DNA of 64,000 nucleotides from Tropicimonas_B omnivorans (GCF_031846565.1 NZ_JAVRHL010000003.1:186001-250000); one strand, 5' to 3'. Numbered from the stretch's first letter, positions 7,499-16,405 are shown. Notes: generated by a model from the sequence alone, not told the origin. A program made the numbers and translations.

Positions 7499-10156
7499 AT
7501 GGCAAAAAAGATGCTTATCGATGCCACCCACGCGGAAGAAACCCGCGTCGTGGTGGTGGACGGAAACAAGGTCGAGGAGTTCGACTTCGAAACCGTCAAT
7601 CGCCGGCAGCTCGCCGGTAATATCTACCTCGCGAAGGTCACACGGGTAGAGCCGTCCCTTCAGGCCGCCTTCGTCGATTACGGCGGCAACCGGCACGGCT
7701 TCCTCGCCTTCTCCGAAGTCCACCCCGACTATTACCAGATCCCCAAGGCGGACCGCGATGCGCTCCTCGCCGAGGAAATGGCGCTGGCCGAGGCCGAACA
7801 GGATGAGAGCGGCGACGAGGACGGCAAGTCCGGTGGACGCTCGTCCGGCGGTCGCAGCCGCTCGCGCAGCCGGTCCCGCTCCCAGAAGGCGAGCACGGAC
7901 GGCGATGCCGTCGCCACGCAGGAGACGTCCGCCGAGGGCGGCCCCTCGGGCATGGACGTCGTCGATCTCGGCGATGAGGAGGACGGCGATGCCCCGGCGC
8001 AGGTGCCAGACGCACCCGAGCCGCCCGTCGCCGCCGACACCGACGGGGACGAGGGCGCGTCCCGCGATACCCGCGGGGACGATATCGAATCCGTCGCCGA
8101 CGAGGATGTCAGCGAAGAGATCCGCGCGCCGAAGCCGCGGGCCCGTCGCTACAAGATCCAGGAAGTCATAAAGGTTCGCCAGATCCTCCTCGTGCAGGTC
8201 GTGAAGGAAGAGCGTGGCAACAAGGGCGCCGCGCTGACCACGTACCTGTCGCTCGCGGGCCGTTACTGCGTGCTGATGCCGAATACCGCCCGCGGCGGCG
8301 GCATCTCCCGCAAGATCACCAACGCGACCGACCGCAAGAAGCTCAAGGAAATTGCCTCGGGCATCGAGGTGCCGAAAGGCGCCGGTCTCATCATCCGCAC
8401 CGCCGGCGCGCAGCGCACCAAGGCCGAGATCAAGCGGGACTACGAGTACCTTCTGCGCCTCTGGGAACAGATCAGGGAGCTCACGCTGAAAAGCATCGCG
8501 CCCGCGCCGATCTACGAGGAAGGCAACCTGATCAAGCGCTCGATCCGCGACCTCTACAATCGTGAGATCGACGAGGTCTGGGTCGAAGGCGAAACCGGCT
8601 ATCGCGTGGCCAAGGACTTCATGAAGATGATCATGCCGTCCCACGCCAAGAACGTGAAACAGTACACCGATCCCATGCCGCTCTTCGCGCGGCACCAGGT
8701 CGAGAGCTACCTGTCGGGCATGTTCAACCCGACGGTGCAGCTCAAATCCGGCGGCTACATCGTCATCGGCATCACCGAGGCGCTCGTTGCGATCGACGTC
8801 AACTCCGGCCGGGCCACCAAGGAAGGCTCGATCGAGGAGACGGCGACCAAGACCAACCTCGAAGCGGCCGAGGAGGTGGCGCGCCAGCTCCGTCTGCGCG
8901 ACCTCGCGGGTCTCATCGTGATCGACTTCATCGACATGGAAGAGCGCAAGAACAACGCCGCCGTCGAGAAGCGCTTCAAGGACAAGCTGAAGACCGACCG
9001 CGCCCGCATCCAGGTCGGCCGCATCTCCGGCTTCGGCCTGATGGAGATGAGCCGTCAGCGCCTGAGGCCCGGCATGCTCGAGGCGACGACGCAGCCCTGT
9101 CCCCACTGCCACGGCACGGGACTGCTGCGCTCCGACGACTCGCTCGGCCTGATCATCCTGCGACAGATCGAGGAGGAGGGGACTCGCGACCGCACCCGCG
9201 AAGTGCTGATCAAGGCGCCCACCGGCATCGTCAACTTCCTGATGAACGACAAGCGCGAGCACATCGCCGGGATCGAGGCGCGCTATGGCTTGGCCGTCAG
9301 GATCGAGAGCGACCCGATGCTGATCTCGCCCGACTACACGATCGAGAAGTTCAAGACGGCGACGCGCAACGTGGCAGAGGTCACGGCGCCCGTCATTTCC
9401 GTGGACACGTCTGACATGCCGGAGCTCCTTCCCGAAGAGGAGGAGCTGGAGGACGCGACGGACAACCTCCCCGGCGCCGAGGCTCCGGCCGAGGTCGAGG
9501 TGCAGGGCGGATCTGATGCGGAGACGCCCTCGTCCGAGGAAGACAAGCCGAAGAAGAAGCGCCGTCGTCGGCGTCGGCGCGGCAAGGGTGGCGGCAACGG
9601 CGATCAGCAGGGCGGCGATCAGCAGGGCGATACGTCCGAGACTGGCGCGCAAGGCGAGAGCTCCGATGCTGAAACGGCCTCTGAGGAGCAGGACGGATCC
9701 GATGCCGGCTCCGGGGAAGAGCCGCAGGAGGAGCAGCCGAAGAAGAGCCGGTCCCGCACGCGCAGTCGCTCCCGCAGCCGCAAGCCGGCCGTGACGGACG
9801 CCGAGCAACCGGCGGAACCGCACCAGGCACCGGACGAGACCCCCGCGCCCGCCGCGGTCGTCGAAGCGGAGGCGATCGCGCCCGAAGGCGCCCCGCAGAT
9901 CGCCGATGCGGCATCCGGGGCCGGGGCGCTCTCCCCGCGCATGCCCGAGGAGGCAAGCGCGCCCCAGCCGGAGCGGGATGAGGCGCCGGCCCCGACGACA
10001 CCGGCGCCCGTGGAGCACCCTGTGCCCGCCGAGGAGCCGGCCCCCGTTGCCAGCGCGCCCGAGCCGGAGCCCCAGCCCGAACCGGCCGCCGAGGACGAGA
10101 GCGAGACGAAGGACAGCAAGCCCAAGCGTCGCGGGTGGTGGTCCCTCGCACGCTGA
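7499..10156 (+). CDS. rne: Ribonuclease E
   Basis: This is an 885-residue endoribonuclease for RNA decay and maturation, expected to be the scaffold of the degradosome. The S1 RNA-binding domain (residues about 38-215) is split by a roughly 130-residue acidic, Ser/Arg-rich insertion, a feature of alphaproteobacterial RNase E. The catalytic aspartates are Asp433 (AIDVNSGR) and Asp476 (VIDFIDM), spaced 43 apart as in E. coli D303/D346. The zinc-link cysteines are Cys534 and Cys537 (CPHCHGTG). All four are shifted by exactly 130 residues from E. coli. After residue about 660 the chain is disordered, with KKKRRRRRRRGKGGG, an SRSRTRSRSRSR tract and a long Pro/Glu/Ala region. The start at 7499 (MAKKMLIDA) fits the family. 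Confidence 0.97.
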   Translation: MAKKMLIDATHAEETRVVVVDGNKVEEFDFETVNRRQLAGNIYLAKVTRVEPSLQAAFVDYGGNRHGFLAFSEVHPDYYQIPKADRDALLAEEMALAEAEQDESGDEDGKSGGRSSGGRSRSRSRSRSQKASTDGDAVATQETSAEGGPSGMDVVDLGDEEDGDAPAQVPDAPEPPVAADTDGDEGASRDTRGDDIESVADEDVSEEIRAPKPRARRYKIQEVIKVRQILLVQVVKEERGNKGAALTTYLSLAGRYCVLMPNTARGGGISRKITNATDRKKLKEIASGIEVPKGAGLIIRTAGAQRTKAEIKRDYEYLLRLWEQIRELTLKSIAPAPIYEEGNLIKRSIRDLYNREIDEVWVEGETGYRVAKDFMKMIMPSHAKNVKQYTDPMPLFARHQVESYLSGMFNPTVQLKSGGYIVIGITEALVAIDVNSGRATKEGSIEETATKTNLEAAEEVARQLRLRDLAGLIVIDFIDMEERKNNAAVEKRFKDKLKTDRARIQVGRISGFGLMEMSRQRLRPGMLEATTQPCPHCHGTGLLRSDDSLGLIILRQIEEEGTRDRTREVLIKAPTGIVNFLMNDKREHIAGIEARYGLAVRIESDPMLISPDYTIEKFKTATRNVAEVTAPVISVDTSDMPELLPEEEELEDATDNLPGAEAPAEVEVQGGSDAETPSSEEDKPKKKRRRRRRRGKGGGNGDQQGGDQQGDTSETGAQGESSDAETASEEQDGSDAGSGEEPQEEQPKKSRSRTRSRSRSRKPAVTDAEQPAEPHQAPDETPAPAAVVEAEAIAPEGAPQIADAASGAGALSPRMPEEASAPQPERDEAPAPTTPAPVEHPVPAEEPAPVASAPEPEPQPEPAAEDESETKDSKPKRRGWWSLAR

Positions 10157-10179
10157 AGCTTGAAGCCGAAAACGCTCAG

Positions 10180-10207
10180 CCGCCCGTCAGGTTCTCCTGG
10201 CGGGCGG
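10180..10207 (+). terminator. Terminator hairpin after rne
   Basis: CCGCCCGTCAGG pairs with CCTGGCGGGCGG around a TTCT loop (12 bp with one G-T pair), 23 bp after the stop and followed by TTTG. The T-run is short. Confidence 0.6.
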
Positions 10208-10297
10208 TTTGCCGTTTGGAGGGTCCGGGGGAGAGAGCAGGGGACCGGACGCGCGAAACCGCCGCTGCCATATAAGACGCGGTGCCGGTAGAGCATG

Positions 10298-10630
10298 AAA
10301 AAGGGGGAGGTAAATGCAGGCTTCTGTTGCCAGGTGCCTGCGAACCCCGCCTGCCCTTGCTAGAGGACAGGGCTTAAGTTTCGGTCTTGTTACTGCTTAC
10401 GCAGCAACGGCGACCGGAGCACGGTTGTCATTGGCAACTATCATGCTTGGACCGATAACGGTGGTACCTCACCGAGCAAAAGCTGACCTCTTTAGACGTC
10501 CGTCGATCCTAATTTCGGCCCCATGATCCCGCCAATGTGGGATATTTGGTGGAGCCGCCGGGTACCGCCCCCGGGTCCGAACCGCTTATTACAGGCGCGT
10601 TTATTGCCATAGTCCCCGAAGGGACGAAAC
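10298..10630 (-). ncRNA. ssrA: Two-piece (permuted) tmRNA
   Basis: Read on the minus strand, the acceptor piece comes first. It contains the T-arm sequence GGTTCGGACC and ends GGCTCCACCA (CCA at 10549-10547). After a roughly 24-nt intervening segment the coding piece starts at 10522 with GGGGCCGAAATTAGGATCGA. Its GGGGCCG pairs with CGGCTCC of the acceptor to rebuild the tRNA-like stem. The tag frame at 10435-10397 encodes ANDNRAPVAVAA followed by TAA. The coding piece probably ends near 10315, and a CCCCCTTTTT tract at 10307-10298 may end the transcript. This trans-translation RNA rescues stalled ribosomes with SmpB. The exact piece ends are estimates. Confidence 0.93.
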
Positions 10631-10631
10631 A

Positions 10632-10660
10632 GAAATAGTCGCTCGTTCCGCATCCTTCAA
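10632..10660 (-). promoter_or_regulatory. Candidate promoter of ssrA
   Basis: On the minus strand TTGAAG (10660-10655), 17 bp and TATTTC (10637-10632) lie immediately before the acceptor piece, in the gap after fabH. This suggests the tmRNA has its own promoter. Confidence 0.6.
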
Positions 10661-10705
10661 GCCGGGAAACGGTCTGCATCTGCCTGATTTTTGGGGAAAG
10701 CGCTT

Positions 10706-11725
10706 CTACCAGCGCAGGACGACGGAGCCCCAAGCAAGTCCGCCGCCGATCGCTTCCATCACCACGAGGTCACCGGACTTGAACCGGCCCTGCGACGCGC
10801 CCACCGAGAGCGCGAGCGGGATGGATGCGGCGGACGTGTTGCCGTGGTCCTGAACGGTGAGGATCACCCGGTCCATGCCGAGGCCCATCTTCTTCGCCGT
10901 TGCCTCGATGATGCGCGAATTCGCCTGGTGGGGCACGATCCAGGCCACGTCCGCGCTTGTCAGCCCGACCTTGCCCAGAGCCGAATGGGCCGTGGCCGCC
11001 AGTTTCTCCACAGCATGCCGGAAGACCTCGCGTCCCTGCATCTTCAGAACGCCGCTGGTGCCGGTGGAGGTGCCGCCATTGACGTAGAGGATGTCCCTGT
11101 GGCGGCCGTCCGAGTGCAGATCGGTGGCGAGGATGCCGCGATCGGCGGATGTTCCCTCGCCCTCCTCGGCCTCGAGCACGACCGCGCCCGCACCGTCGCC
11201 GAAAAGGACGCAGGTCGCGCGATCTTCGAAGTCCAGGATCCGGGAGAAGGTCTCGGCGCCGATCACGAGGATGCGGCGGGCAGTGCCGGCCCTGATCAGG
11301 GCATCCGCATTGGCCATCGCGAAGACGAATCCGGCGCAGACCGCCTGGATGTCGAACGCGAACCCCGTCGTCAGACCGAGCTCCGCCTGCACCATGGTGG
11401 CGACGGAGGGAAAGGTGAGGTCCGGCGTGGAGGTGGCGACGATCAGCGCGTCGATCTCGGCCGCCTCGAGCCCTGCATCCGCCAGGGCCGCGCGCGCGGC
11501 GCGGGAGGCGAGGTCCGCAGTCGTCTGGCCTTCGGCGGCGAAGTGGCGCCGCTCGATGCCGGAGCGGGACCGGATCCATTCATCGGACGTCTCGAGGCTG
11601 GCCTCGAACTCGGAGTTGGGAACCACGCGGTTCGGCAGGTAATGGCCCACGCCCTTGAGGACGGCGCGGATCTGCCGCGCCTCGCTCGTGGTCTGTCGGC
11701 CTATGGCCGCCCCGGCGTCAGGCAT
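10706..11725 (-). CDS. fabH: Beta-ketoacyl-ACP synthase III
   Basis: This 339-residue condensing enzyme starts fatty-acid synthesis by joining acetyl-CoA to malonyl-ACP. The triad is Cys130 (QAVCAGF), His266 (VPHQANS) and Asn296 (HGNTSAA), all in the family's usual context. The start at 11725 overlaps the plsX stop by 8 bases (ATGCCTGA), so translation is likely coupled. It gives a somewhat long N-terminal extension (about 20 residues before RAVLKGVGHYLP), and no better start was seen. It is the last protein gene of the DUF177-rpmF-plsX-fabH group. In many relatives ihfA follows fabH; here tmRNA does. Confidence 0.96.
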   Translation of the reverse strand: MPDAGAAIGRQTTSEARQIRAVLKGVGHYLPNRVVPNSEFEASLETSDEWIRSRSGIERRHFAAEGQTTADLASRAARAALADAGLEAAEIDALIVATSTPDLTFPSVATMVQAELGLTTGFAFDIQAVCAGFVFAMANADALIRAGTARRILVIGAETFSRILDFEDRATCVLFGDGAGAVVLEAEEGEGTSADRGILATDLHSDGRHRDILYVNGGTSTGTSGVLKMQGREVFRHAVEKLAATAHSALGKVGLTSADVAWIVPHQANSRIIEATAKKMGLGMDRVILTVQDHGNTSAASIPLALSVGASQGRFKSGDLVVMEAIGGGLAWGSVVLRW

Positions 11726-12830
11726 CTGTCGCGCTCCGGTCCTGTGTGTCCGTATCGGCCTCGCCCAGCTCGGACAGCCGGGCGGCGAGGCGGTCGTTGA
11801 ACCGGCTTTCCGACAGCTTGAACGCCAGCTTGATGGCGGATGACACGCCGGTCGCATCTGACGAGCCGTGGCTCTTCACCACCGTTCCGTTCAGCCCCAG
11901 GAACACCCCGCCGTTGTTCCGCCGCGGATCGATCCGTTTGGACAGGCGCCGAAGCGAGGTCATCGCGAGAAGCGCGGCGACACGGGAGAGGGGGGTGTGC
12001 TTGAAGGCTTCGCTCAGGAACGTCCGGATCAGGCTCGCGGTGCCCTCGGCCGTCTTGAGCGCGACATTGCCGGTGAAGCCGTCGGTGACGATCACGTCGA
12101 CCTCGCCGCCAGGGATATCGCCGCCCTCGACGAAGCCGTGAAAGTCAAAATCGGCCCGCCTGGAGGCGGTCTCGATCAGGTCGTAGGCGATCTTCAGCTC
12201 CGCCCGACCCTTGTGCTCCTCGGTGCCGACATTGAGAAGGCCGAGGCGCGGGCGCTCGATCCCGAGCCCGTCCCGGGCATAGGCGGAGCCCATCAGGGCG
12301 TATTGCATCAGATCACGCTGATCGGCCCGGATATCCGCGCCGACGTCGAGCATGACGCTGAATCCGTTCGCGTTCAGGGAGGGCCAGAGGCAGGCGATGG
12401 CGGGGCGGTCGACGCCCGGCAGCTTGCGCAGGCGCACCATGGAGATCGCCATGAGCGCGCCGGTATTGCCGCAGCTTACCGCGACCGCGGCCTCGCCGTT
12501 GCGGACGCTCTCGATGGTCGACCACATGGACGTGCCCTTGCCGCGCCGCATGACGTGGCTGGGCTTCTCGTCCATGGTGACGACGTCGCCGGCATCGCGG
12601 ATCACGCAGCGCTCGGTGAGCTTGCGCTTCGCCACGAGCGGCTCCAGATCGGCCTTAGGGCCGTGCAGGATGAACCCGATATCCGGGTTCTTCGCCGCCG
12701 ATTCAGCCATGCCTGCGACGACGGCGTCCGCTCCGCGGTCGCCGCCCATCGCATCGACTGAAATGACGATTCGGCCGGACAGGGCCGCCGGAACGCCGGA
12801 GCTGTCCTGCACCTCGAGGTCGGAGGTCAT
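11718..12830 (-). CDS. plsX: Phosphate acyltransferase
   Basis: This 370-residue soluble enzyme converts acyl-ACP to acyl-phosphate, the donor for PlsY in phospholipid synthesis. The family N terminus ISVDAMGGDRG is preceded by about 20 extra residues. Further family blocks are HVMRRGKGTSMW, SCGNTGALMA and NVGTEEHKGR. A GGGAG ribosome site lies just before the ATG at 12830. The gene lies between rpmF and fabH, the conserved bacterial arrangement that ties fatty-acid initiation to membrane lipid synthesis. Confidence 0.96.
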   Translation of the reverse strand: MTSDLEVQDSSGVPAALSGRIVISVDAMGGDRGADAVVAGMAESAAKNPDIGFILHGPKADLEPLVAKRKLTERCVIRDAGDVVTMDEKPSHVMRRGKGTSMWSTIESVRNGEAAVAVSCGNTGALMAISMVRLRKLPGVDRPAIACLWPSLNANGFSVMLDVGADIRADQRDLMQYALMGSAYARDGLGIERPRLGLLNVGTEEHKGRAELKIAYDLIETASRRADFDFHGFVEGGDIPGGEVDVIVTDGFTGNVALKTAEGTASLIRTFLSEAFKHTPLSRVAALLAMTSLRRLSKRIDPRRNNGGVFLGLNGTVVKSHGSSDATGVSSAIKLAFKLSESRFNDRLAARLSELGEADTDTQDRSATDA

Positions 12831-12853
12831 GTCCGCTCCCGGAATGGCCGGGA

Positions 12854-13060
12854 TCAGGCCGCGTCTTCGTCGATATCGACTTCGTCCGCGGCGGCAACGA
12901 TTTCACGGTCGTTGTAGTGCCCGCAGGCGCCACAGACGTGATGCGGGCGCTTCAGCTCACCGCAGTTCGGGCACTCCGCCGGGTTCCCCGGAACCAGAGA
13001 ATCGTGGGCGCGACGCATGTTGCGGCGCGATTTCGTAACTTTGTTCTGAGGGACGGCCAT
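12854..13060 (-). CDS. rpmF: Large ribosomal subunit protein bL32
   Basis: This 68-residue protein begins with the family signature MAVPQNKVTKSRRNMRRAH. It keeps the four cysteines of the zinc ribbon: Cys30, Cys33, Cys43 and Cys46. The C-terminal tail is acidic (DEVDIDEDAA). It lies 23 bp upstream of plsX and is probably transcribed from a promoter in the 196-bp gap behind it. Confidence 0.97.
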   Translation of the reverse strand: MAVPQNKVTKSRRNMRRAHDSLVPGNPAECPNCGELKRPHHVCGACGHYNDREIVAAADEVDIDEDAA

Positions 13061-13208
13061 GTCTCAACCCCGAATAATTCGGCCGAAGCGGGCCCGGTGC
13101 GCACCTTGCGTCACCGCCGTCCAACGGCTCATCGCGTTTCTCGTATCGGCGCCTCATACGCCCGGTCTCCCCGGCAATCAAGCGGGGAGCCGTCTCAAAA
13201 GAGGCCGC

Positions 13209-13236
13209 ACCATAACGTTTTTACGCTGCGGCGCAA
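13209..13236 (-). promoter_or_regulatory. Candidate promoter of rpmF-plsX-fabH
   Basis: On the minus strand TTGCGC (13236-13231), 16 bp and TATGGT (13214-13209) lie in the gap after the DUF177 gene. A leader hairpin CTCCCCG / CGGGGAG (13189-13167) follows downstream. Confidence 0.4.
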
Positions 13237-13256
13237 GACAGGACCCGGACCGGGGC

Positions 13257-13820
13257 TCAATGCGGCCCTCCGCTTCCCGATTCTCCGCCCCCCTCCCGCA
13301 GCGCCTTGAGGGCCGCGAACGGACGCGCATCCTCATCGCGCATCGGCTCCACGCCCGGCGCGGCGAACACGGCCTCTCCGAGTTCGGCCCCTTCGGCGCG
13401 GGGGAATTCGGGAAGCGCAAGATCGAGCGCCTCACCGAGCACATCGGACAGGTCGAGCATGGCGGGCAGGGGCTCCGCCGTATCGTCCTGCGGCATCTCG
13501 ACCTCGGTTTCCTCCGGCTCGGACCAGTCCTCGACATAGCGGCGCACCACATTCTCCGAGACCACGGTCTCGACCGGTGCCCCCGTCACCACGCATGCCT
13601 GCGTGGCGCGCGCCGTAATAGTCGCCTCCAGGCGCCAGTCGCGCCTCGCCGCCGGGATCAGCTGTCCCTCGAGCCGCGCCGAGCTCACGGCCTCGATCTT
13701 CAGGCGCTCCCGGATCGCCTCGAGGCCGGCCTCGTCCGGGGCGTAGTTCACCTTGTGCGCGTCCCGCCGCGGCAGGGATGACAGGCGCATAACCGCATCG
13801 TTGGCTCTATCCTCGCTCAT
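13257..13820 (-). CDS. DUF177 (YceD-like) protein
   Basis: This 187-residue acidic protein belongs to the DUF177/YceD family, which almost always precedes rpmF and has been linked to 23S rRNA accumulation in plants and bacteria. Visible family features are the central TQACVVTGAPVETVVSENV segment, where the conserved cysteine sits, and the acidic DLSDVLGEALDLALP block. The C-terminal tail is Gly/Ser-rich. It is divergent from bamE across about 136 bp, which should contain promoters for both. Confidence 0.85.
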   Translation of the reverse strand: MSEDRANDAVMRLSSLPRRDAHKVNYAPDEAGLEAIRERLKIEAVSSARLEGQLIPAARRDWRLEATITARATQACVVTGAPVETVVSENVVRRYVEDWSEPEETEVEMPQDDTAEPLPAMLDLSDVLGEALDLALPEFPRAEGAELGEAVFAAPGVEPMRDEDARPFAALKALREGGGESGSGGPH

Positions 13821-13956
13821 GCCGGACCTTCCTTTCTTGATCCCGAAACTTGCCCTGATATAAGCCCTCCATAGCCGCGGCCCGCAAGGAGCCGGGGAAT
13901 AATGTGGTCATCGGCTCCGGACAGGGGCCGGGCCACGCGGGGGCGTGAGGGCGTGG

Positions 13957-14424
13957 ATGGGCCGAGTGAGCAAGCTGGTACGCGGTATTCGGACAGTCGC
14001 CCTGGCCGGCGCTCTTGGCGCGATGGCGGCCTGTCAGCCGATTTACAACAATCATGGCTACACGCCGTCTGATGCGGATCTTGCACAGATCGAGGTCGGC
14101 CGGGACACCCGCGAGACGGTCGCCGCCCAGATCGGCAGCCCCTCCGCCACCGGCGCGATCGGCGAACAGGGTTACTACTACGTCTCGAAGCGCGTCCGGT
14201 CCTACGGCTACCGCGCCCCCGAGGTGATCCAGCGCGAGGTCGTGGCGATCTCCTTCAGCGAGGCCGGCACCGTCTCCAATGTCGAGCGCTTCGGCCTCGA
14301 GGACGGCAACATGGTCGCGCTCTCCCGCCGCGTCACGGACAGCAATATCGAGAATGTCGGCTTCCTGCGTCAGCTCGTGGGCTCCATCGGCAACTTCACT
14401 GCCGACAATCTTCTCGGCAATTGA
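13957..14424 (+). CDS. bamE: Outer membrane assembly lipoprotein BamE
   Basis: This 155-residue SmpA/OmlA-type lipoprotein is part of the BAM complex that inserts beta-barrel proteins into the outer membrane. A lipoprotein signal peptide ends in ALGAMAAC, with the lipidated cysteine near residue 26. The family block follows: YTPSDADLAQIEVGRDTRETVAAQIGSP and then GYYYVSKRVRSYGYRAPEVIQREVV. The ATG at 13957 was chosen; a GTG four codons upstream is possible. It is a single gene that ends at a shared terminator with msrB. Confidence 0.92.
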   Translation: MGRVSKLVRGIRTVALAGALGAMAACQPIYNNHGYTPSDADLAQIEVGRDTRETVAAQIGSPSATGAIGEQGYYYVSKRVRSYGYRAPEVIQREVVAISFSEAGTVSNVERFGLEDGNMVALSRRVTDSNIENVGFLRQLVGSIGNFTADNLLGN

Positions 14425-14429
14425 GGGCA

Positions 14430-14453
14430 GGGGGCGCGTTGGCCGGCGCCCCC
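14430..14453. terminator. Bidirectional terminator between bamE and msrB
   Basis: GGGGGCGC and GCGCCCCC pair around an 8-nt loop. TTCATCTTT follows on the plus side. The two flanking genes converge on it. Confidence 0.65.
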
Positions 14454-14499
14454 CTTCATCTTTCCAGACCATACCCCCGCCGGGGCCATGTCCGCGGTC

Positions 14500-14913
14500 T
14501 CAGCCGGTCTCCGGCTTGAACTCGAGCGCGACGCCGTTGATGCAGTAACGCAGGCCCGTGGGCCGCGGCCCGTCGGGAAAAACATGGCCGAGATGCCCTT
14601 CGCAGCGATTGCAGTGCACCTCGGTGCGCTTCATGAAGAGGCTGCGATCGACGCGCTCGCCGACGAGATCCCCATCCTTCGGGGCATAGAAGCTGGGCCA
14701 GCCGGTGCCGCTGTCGAACTTGGTCTCCGAATCGAAGAGCGGCGCAGCGCATCCGGCGCAGACGAAGACGCCCGGTTCTTTAGGGAAATCGTCATGGGTG
14801 AAGGCACGCTCGGTGCCGTGCTTGCGCATCACCTTGTACCCCATGTCCCCGAGTTGGGCGCGCCATTCCTCGTCCGACTTCTCGACCTTCTCGATTTCCG
14901 TGCTCTCCGCCAT
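14500..14913 (-). CDS. msrB: Peptide-methionine (R)-S-oxide reductase
   Basis: This 137-residue enzyme repairs methionine-R-sulfoxide in proteins. It has the structural zinc cysteines Cys52/Cys55 and Cys101/Cys104, and the catalytic Cys124 in the RYCIN motif. FDSGTGWPSF and HLGHVFPDGP are the conserved active-site blocks. No signal peptide is present, so it should act in the cytoplasm. It is a single gene, convergent with bamE. Confidence 0.97.
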   Translation of the reverse strand: MAESTEIEKVEKSDEEWRAQLGDMGYKVMRKHGTERAFTHDDFPKEPGVFVCAGCAAPLFDSETKFDSGTGWPSFYAPKDGDLVGERVDRSLFMKRTEVHCNRCEGHLGHVFPDGPRPTGLRYCINGVALEFKPETG

Positions 14914-15033
14914 CGTCTCCCGCTTTCCCGCGTCTCCGGGGGCCGGCCCCGGCGCGAACTGTCTTGTTGATGCGTTGTCTCTTGCCCATAGGTAGGAAAT
15001 CCTGCGGAGCTTCCAAGCGGAGGAGGAGCCGTA

Positions 15034-15771
15034 ATGCTCGATCTAAGGGGAGGGCGCTACGTCGCCCGCCCGGCCACGACCTCCTCGGATATCTCCGCCT
15101 GCCTTGCGCTGCGAGCCGCGGCGTTCCGGGGTGGCGCGCCGGATGAGGATGCCTTCGACGGTGCGTCTCGCCACGTCATGGTCGAGGACCGCCGGACCGG
15201 AGAGGCCGCCTGCACCTTCCGTCTCGCGTTTTATCGCGGGGATGAGATCGCGCGGAGCTATTCCGGCCTACGCTACGACTTGTCCCGTCTTGCGGGGTTT
15301 CCCGGCGTCCTTCTCGAACTCGGCCGGTTCTGCATCCGCAGCGGCGCGCCGGATGCGGACATCCTGCGCCTGGCCTTGGCTGCGCTGACGCGGGAAGTCG
15401 ATGCCGCCGGCGTCACGCTCCTGTTCGGATGCAGCTCCTTTCCGGGGACCGACCCGGCCGAGCACGCCACGGCCCTCGGGTACCTTGCGGGGCGGGCTCC
15501 CGCGCCGGCGGACTGGGCGCCCGGCATCGGAACGCCAAGCACGGTCCCGCTCGCCCGCTTCGCCCAGGCCGCGCCGCCGCGCCGCGGGCTTCTTGCCCTG
15601 CCGCCGCTTCTGCGCAGCTATCTGGGCCTCGGCGGCTGGACCTCCGATCACGCCGTGATCGACAGGGATCTCGGCACCACGCATATCTTCACCGGTGTGG
15701 AGATCGCCCGTATTCCGCCGGCCCGCGCCCGCGCGCTCCGTCTCGTGGCTGACGTATCCCAAGGCGCCTGA
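15034..15771 (+). CDS. GNAT-fold acyltransferase, OlsB-like (ornithine lipid synthesis)
   Basis: This 245-residue protein has the layout of OlsB, the L-ornithine N-alpha-acyltransferase that makes lyso-ornithine lipid from 3-hydroxyacyl-ACP. The core LLELGRFCIRSGAPDADILRLALAAL and LLFGCSSFPGTDP match the family's ELGRxC and LFGCxSF blocks. A very strong ribosome site (GGAGGAGGAG) precedes the ATG. The N terminus is divergent and no olsA partner lies next to it, so the substrate assignment is moderate. An unrelated GNAT acyltransferase is the main alternative. Confidence 0.7.
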   Translation: MLDLRGGRYVARPATTSSDISACLALRAAAFRGGAPDEDAFDGASRHVMVEDRRTGEAACTFRLAFYRGDEIARSYSGLRYDLSRLAGFPGVLLELGRFCIRSGAPDADILRLALAALTREVDAAGVTLLFGCSSFPGTDPAEHATALGYLAGRAPAPADWAPGIGTPSTVPLARFAQAAPPRRGLLALPPLLRSYLGLGGWTSDHAVIDRDLGTTHIFTGVEIARIPPARARALRLVADVSQGA

Positions 15772-15961
15772 CGCGCTGCCACGGGCGCAGATCCATGGCC
15801 CGGGCGGAGGAAGACGCCGGCAGCGGAGCGGTCCCCGGCAAGGAGGCGGATCGCCCGTGCGGTGACGGGGAGGGCCTCGCCGCCGTGCCCATCGCGCCAC
15901 ATTTTCGTCCGGAACGCATGGTGAAACCCCGGCGGTATCAATGAATTCGCCGGGACGTTCC

Positions 15962-16405
15962 ATGCCCACCGCCGCCAAGCTCGTTGCCGCAATAGGCTTT
16001 GCCCTGATGGCCTACATCGCCTCGGAGGCCTTCAAGCCCCTGCTGCCGGAGGGGACGAGAGTGCATCTTCTGTCACCCGTCAACGCCGGCATCGGGGCGC
16101 TCTCGGGGTGGCTCGTCATGGGCCGTCTTGCGGGGCGTGGCTACCGCGAGGCGGTGTCCTCGGGACTGAGAACGGCGGCTGTCGCGGCGTTCTACATCCT
16201 GACCGGGTGGGCCGCCTGCGAGATGATCCGCAAATCCATGCGGCTGCTTTACGACGGGCCGATGGAGGCGCTTGTTGCGATGATGGGCATGATCGGCGAA
16301 TACGCCATCATGGCGGCGACGGATCCCTGGACGGCGCTGATCATCGTCGGCGGCGGCGTTGTTGCCGCTTGTCTTTCGGAATGGGCTGCACGCAATCTTG
16401 GCTGA
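15962..16405 (+). CDS. trgA: TrgA membrane protein (tellurite-resistance locus)
   Basis: This 147-residue integral membrane protein has about four hydrophobic segments. It is recognised as TrgA from its MPTAAKLVAAIGF start, the SPVNAGIGALSGWLVMGRLAGRGY block and its neighbours. In Rhodobacter sphaeroides trgA and trgB lie beside cysK and raise tellurite resistance; the same order is kept here. The biochemical role of TrgA is unknown. An ATG seven codons upstream (15941) is possible but lacks a better ribosome site. It overlaps trgB by 8 bases. Confidence 0.85.
   Translation: MPTAAKLVAAIGFALMAYIASEAFKPLLPEGTRVHLLSPVNAGIGALSGWLVMGRLAGRGYREAVSSGLRTAAVAAFYILTGWAACEMIRKSMRLLYDGPMEALVAMMGMIGEYAIMAATDPWTALIIVGGGVVAACLSEWAARNLG

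Noticed and set aside
10314..10526. A 70-codon plus-strand open frame
   Set aside because: It lies antisense to the tmRNA coding piece.
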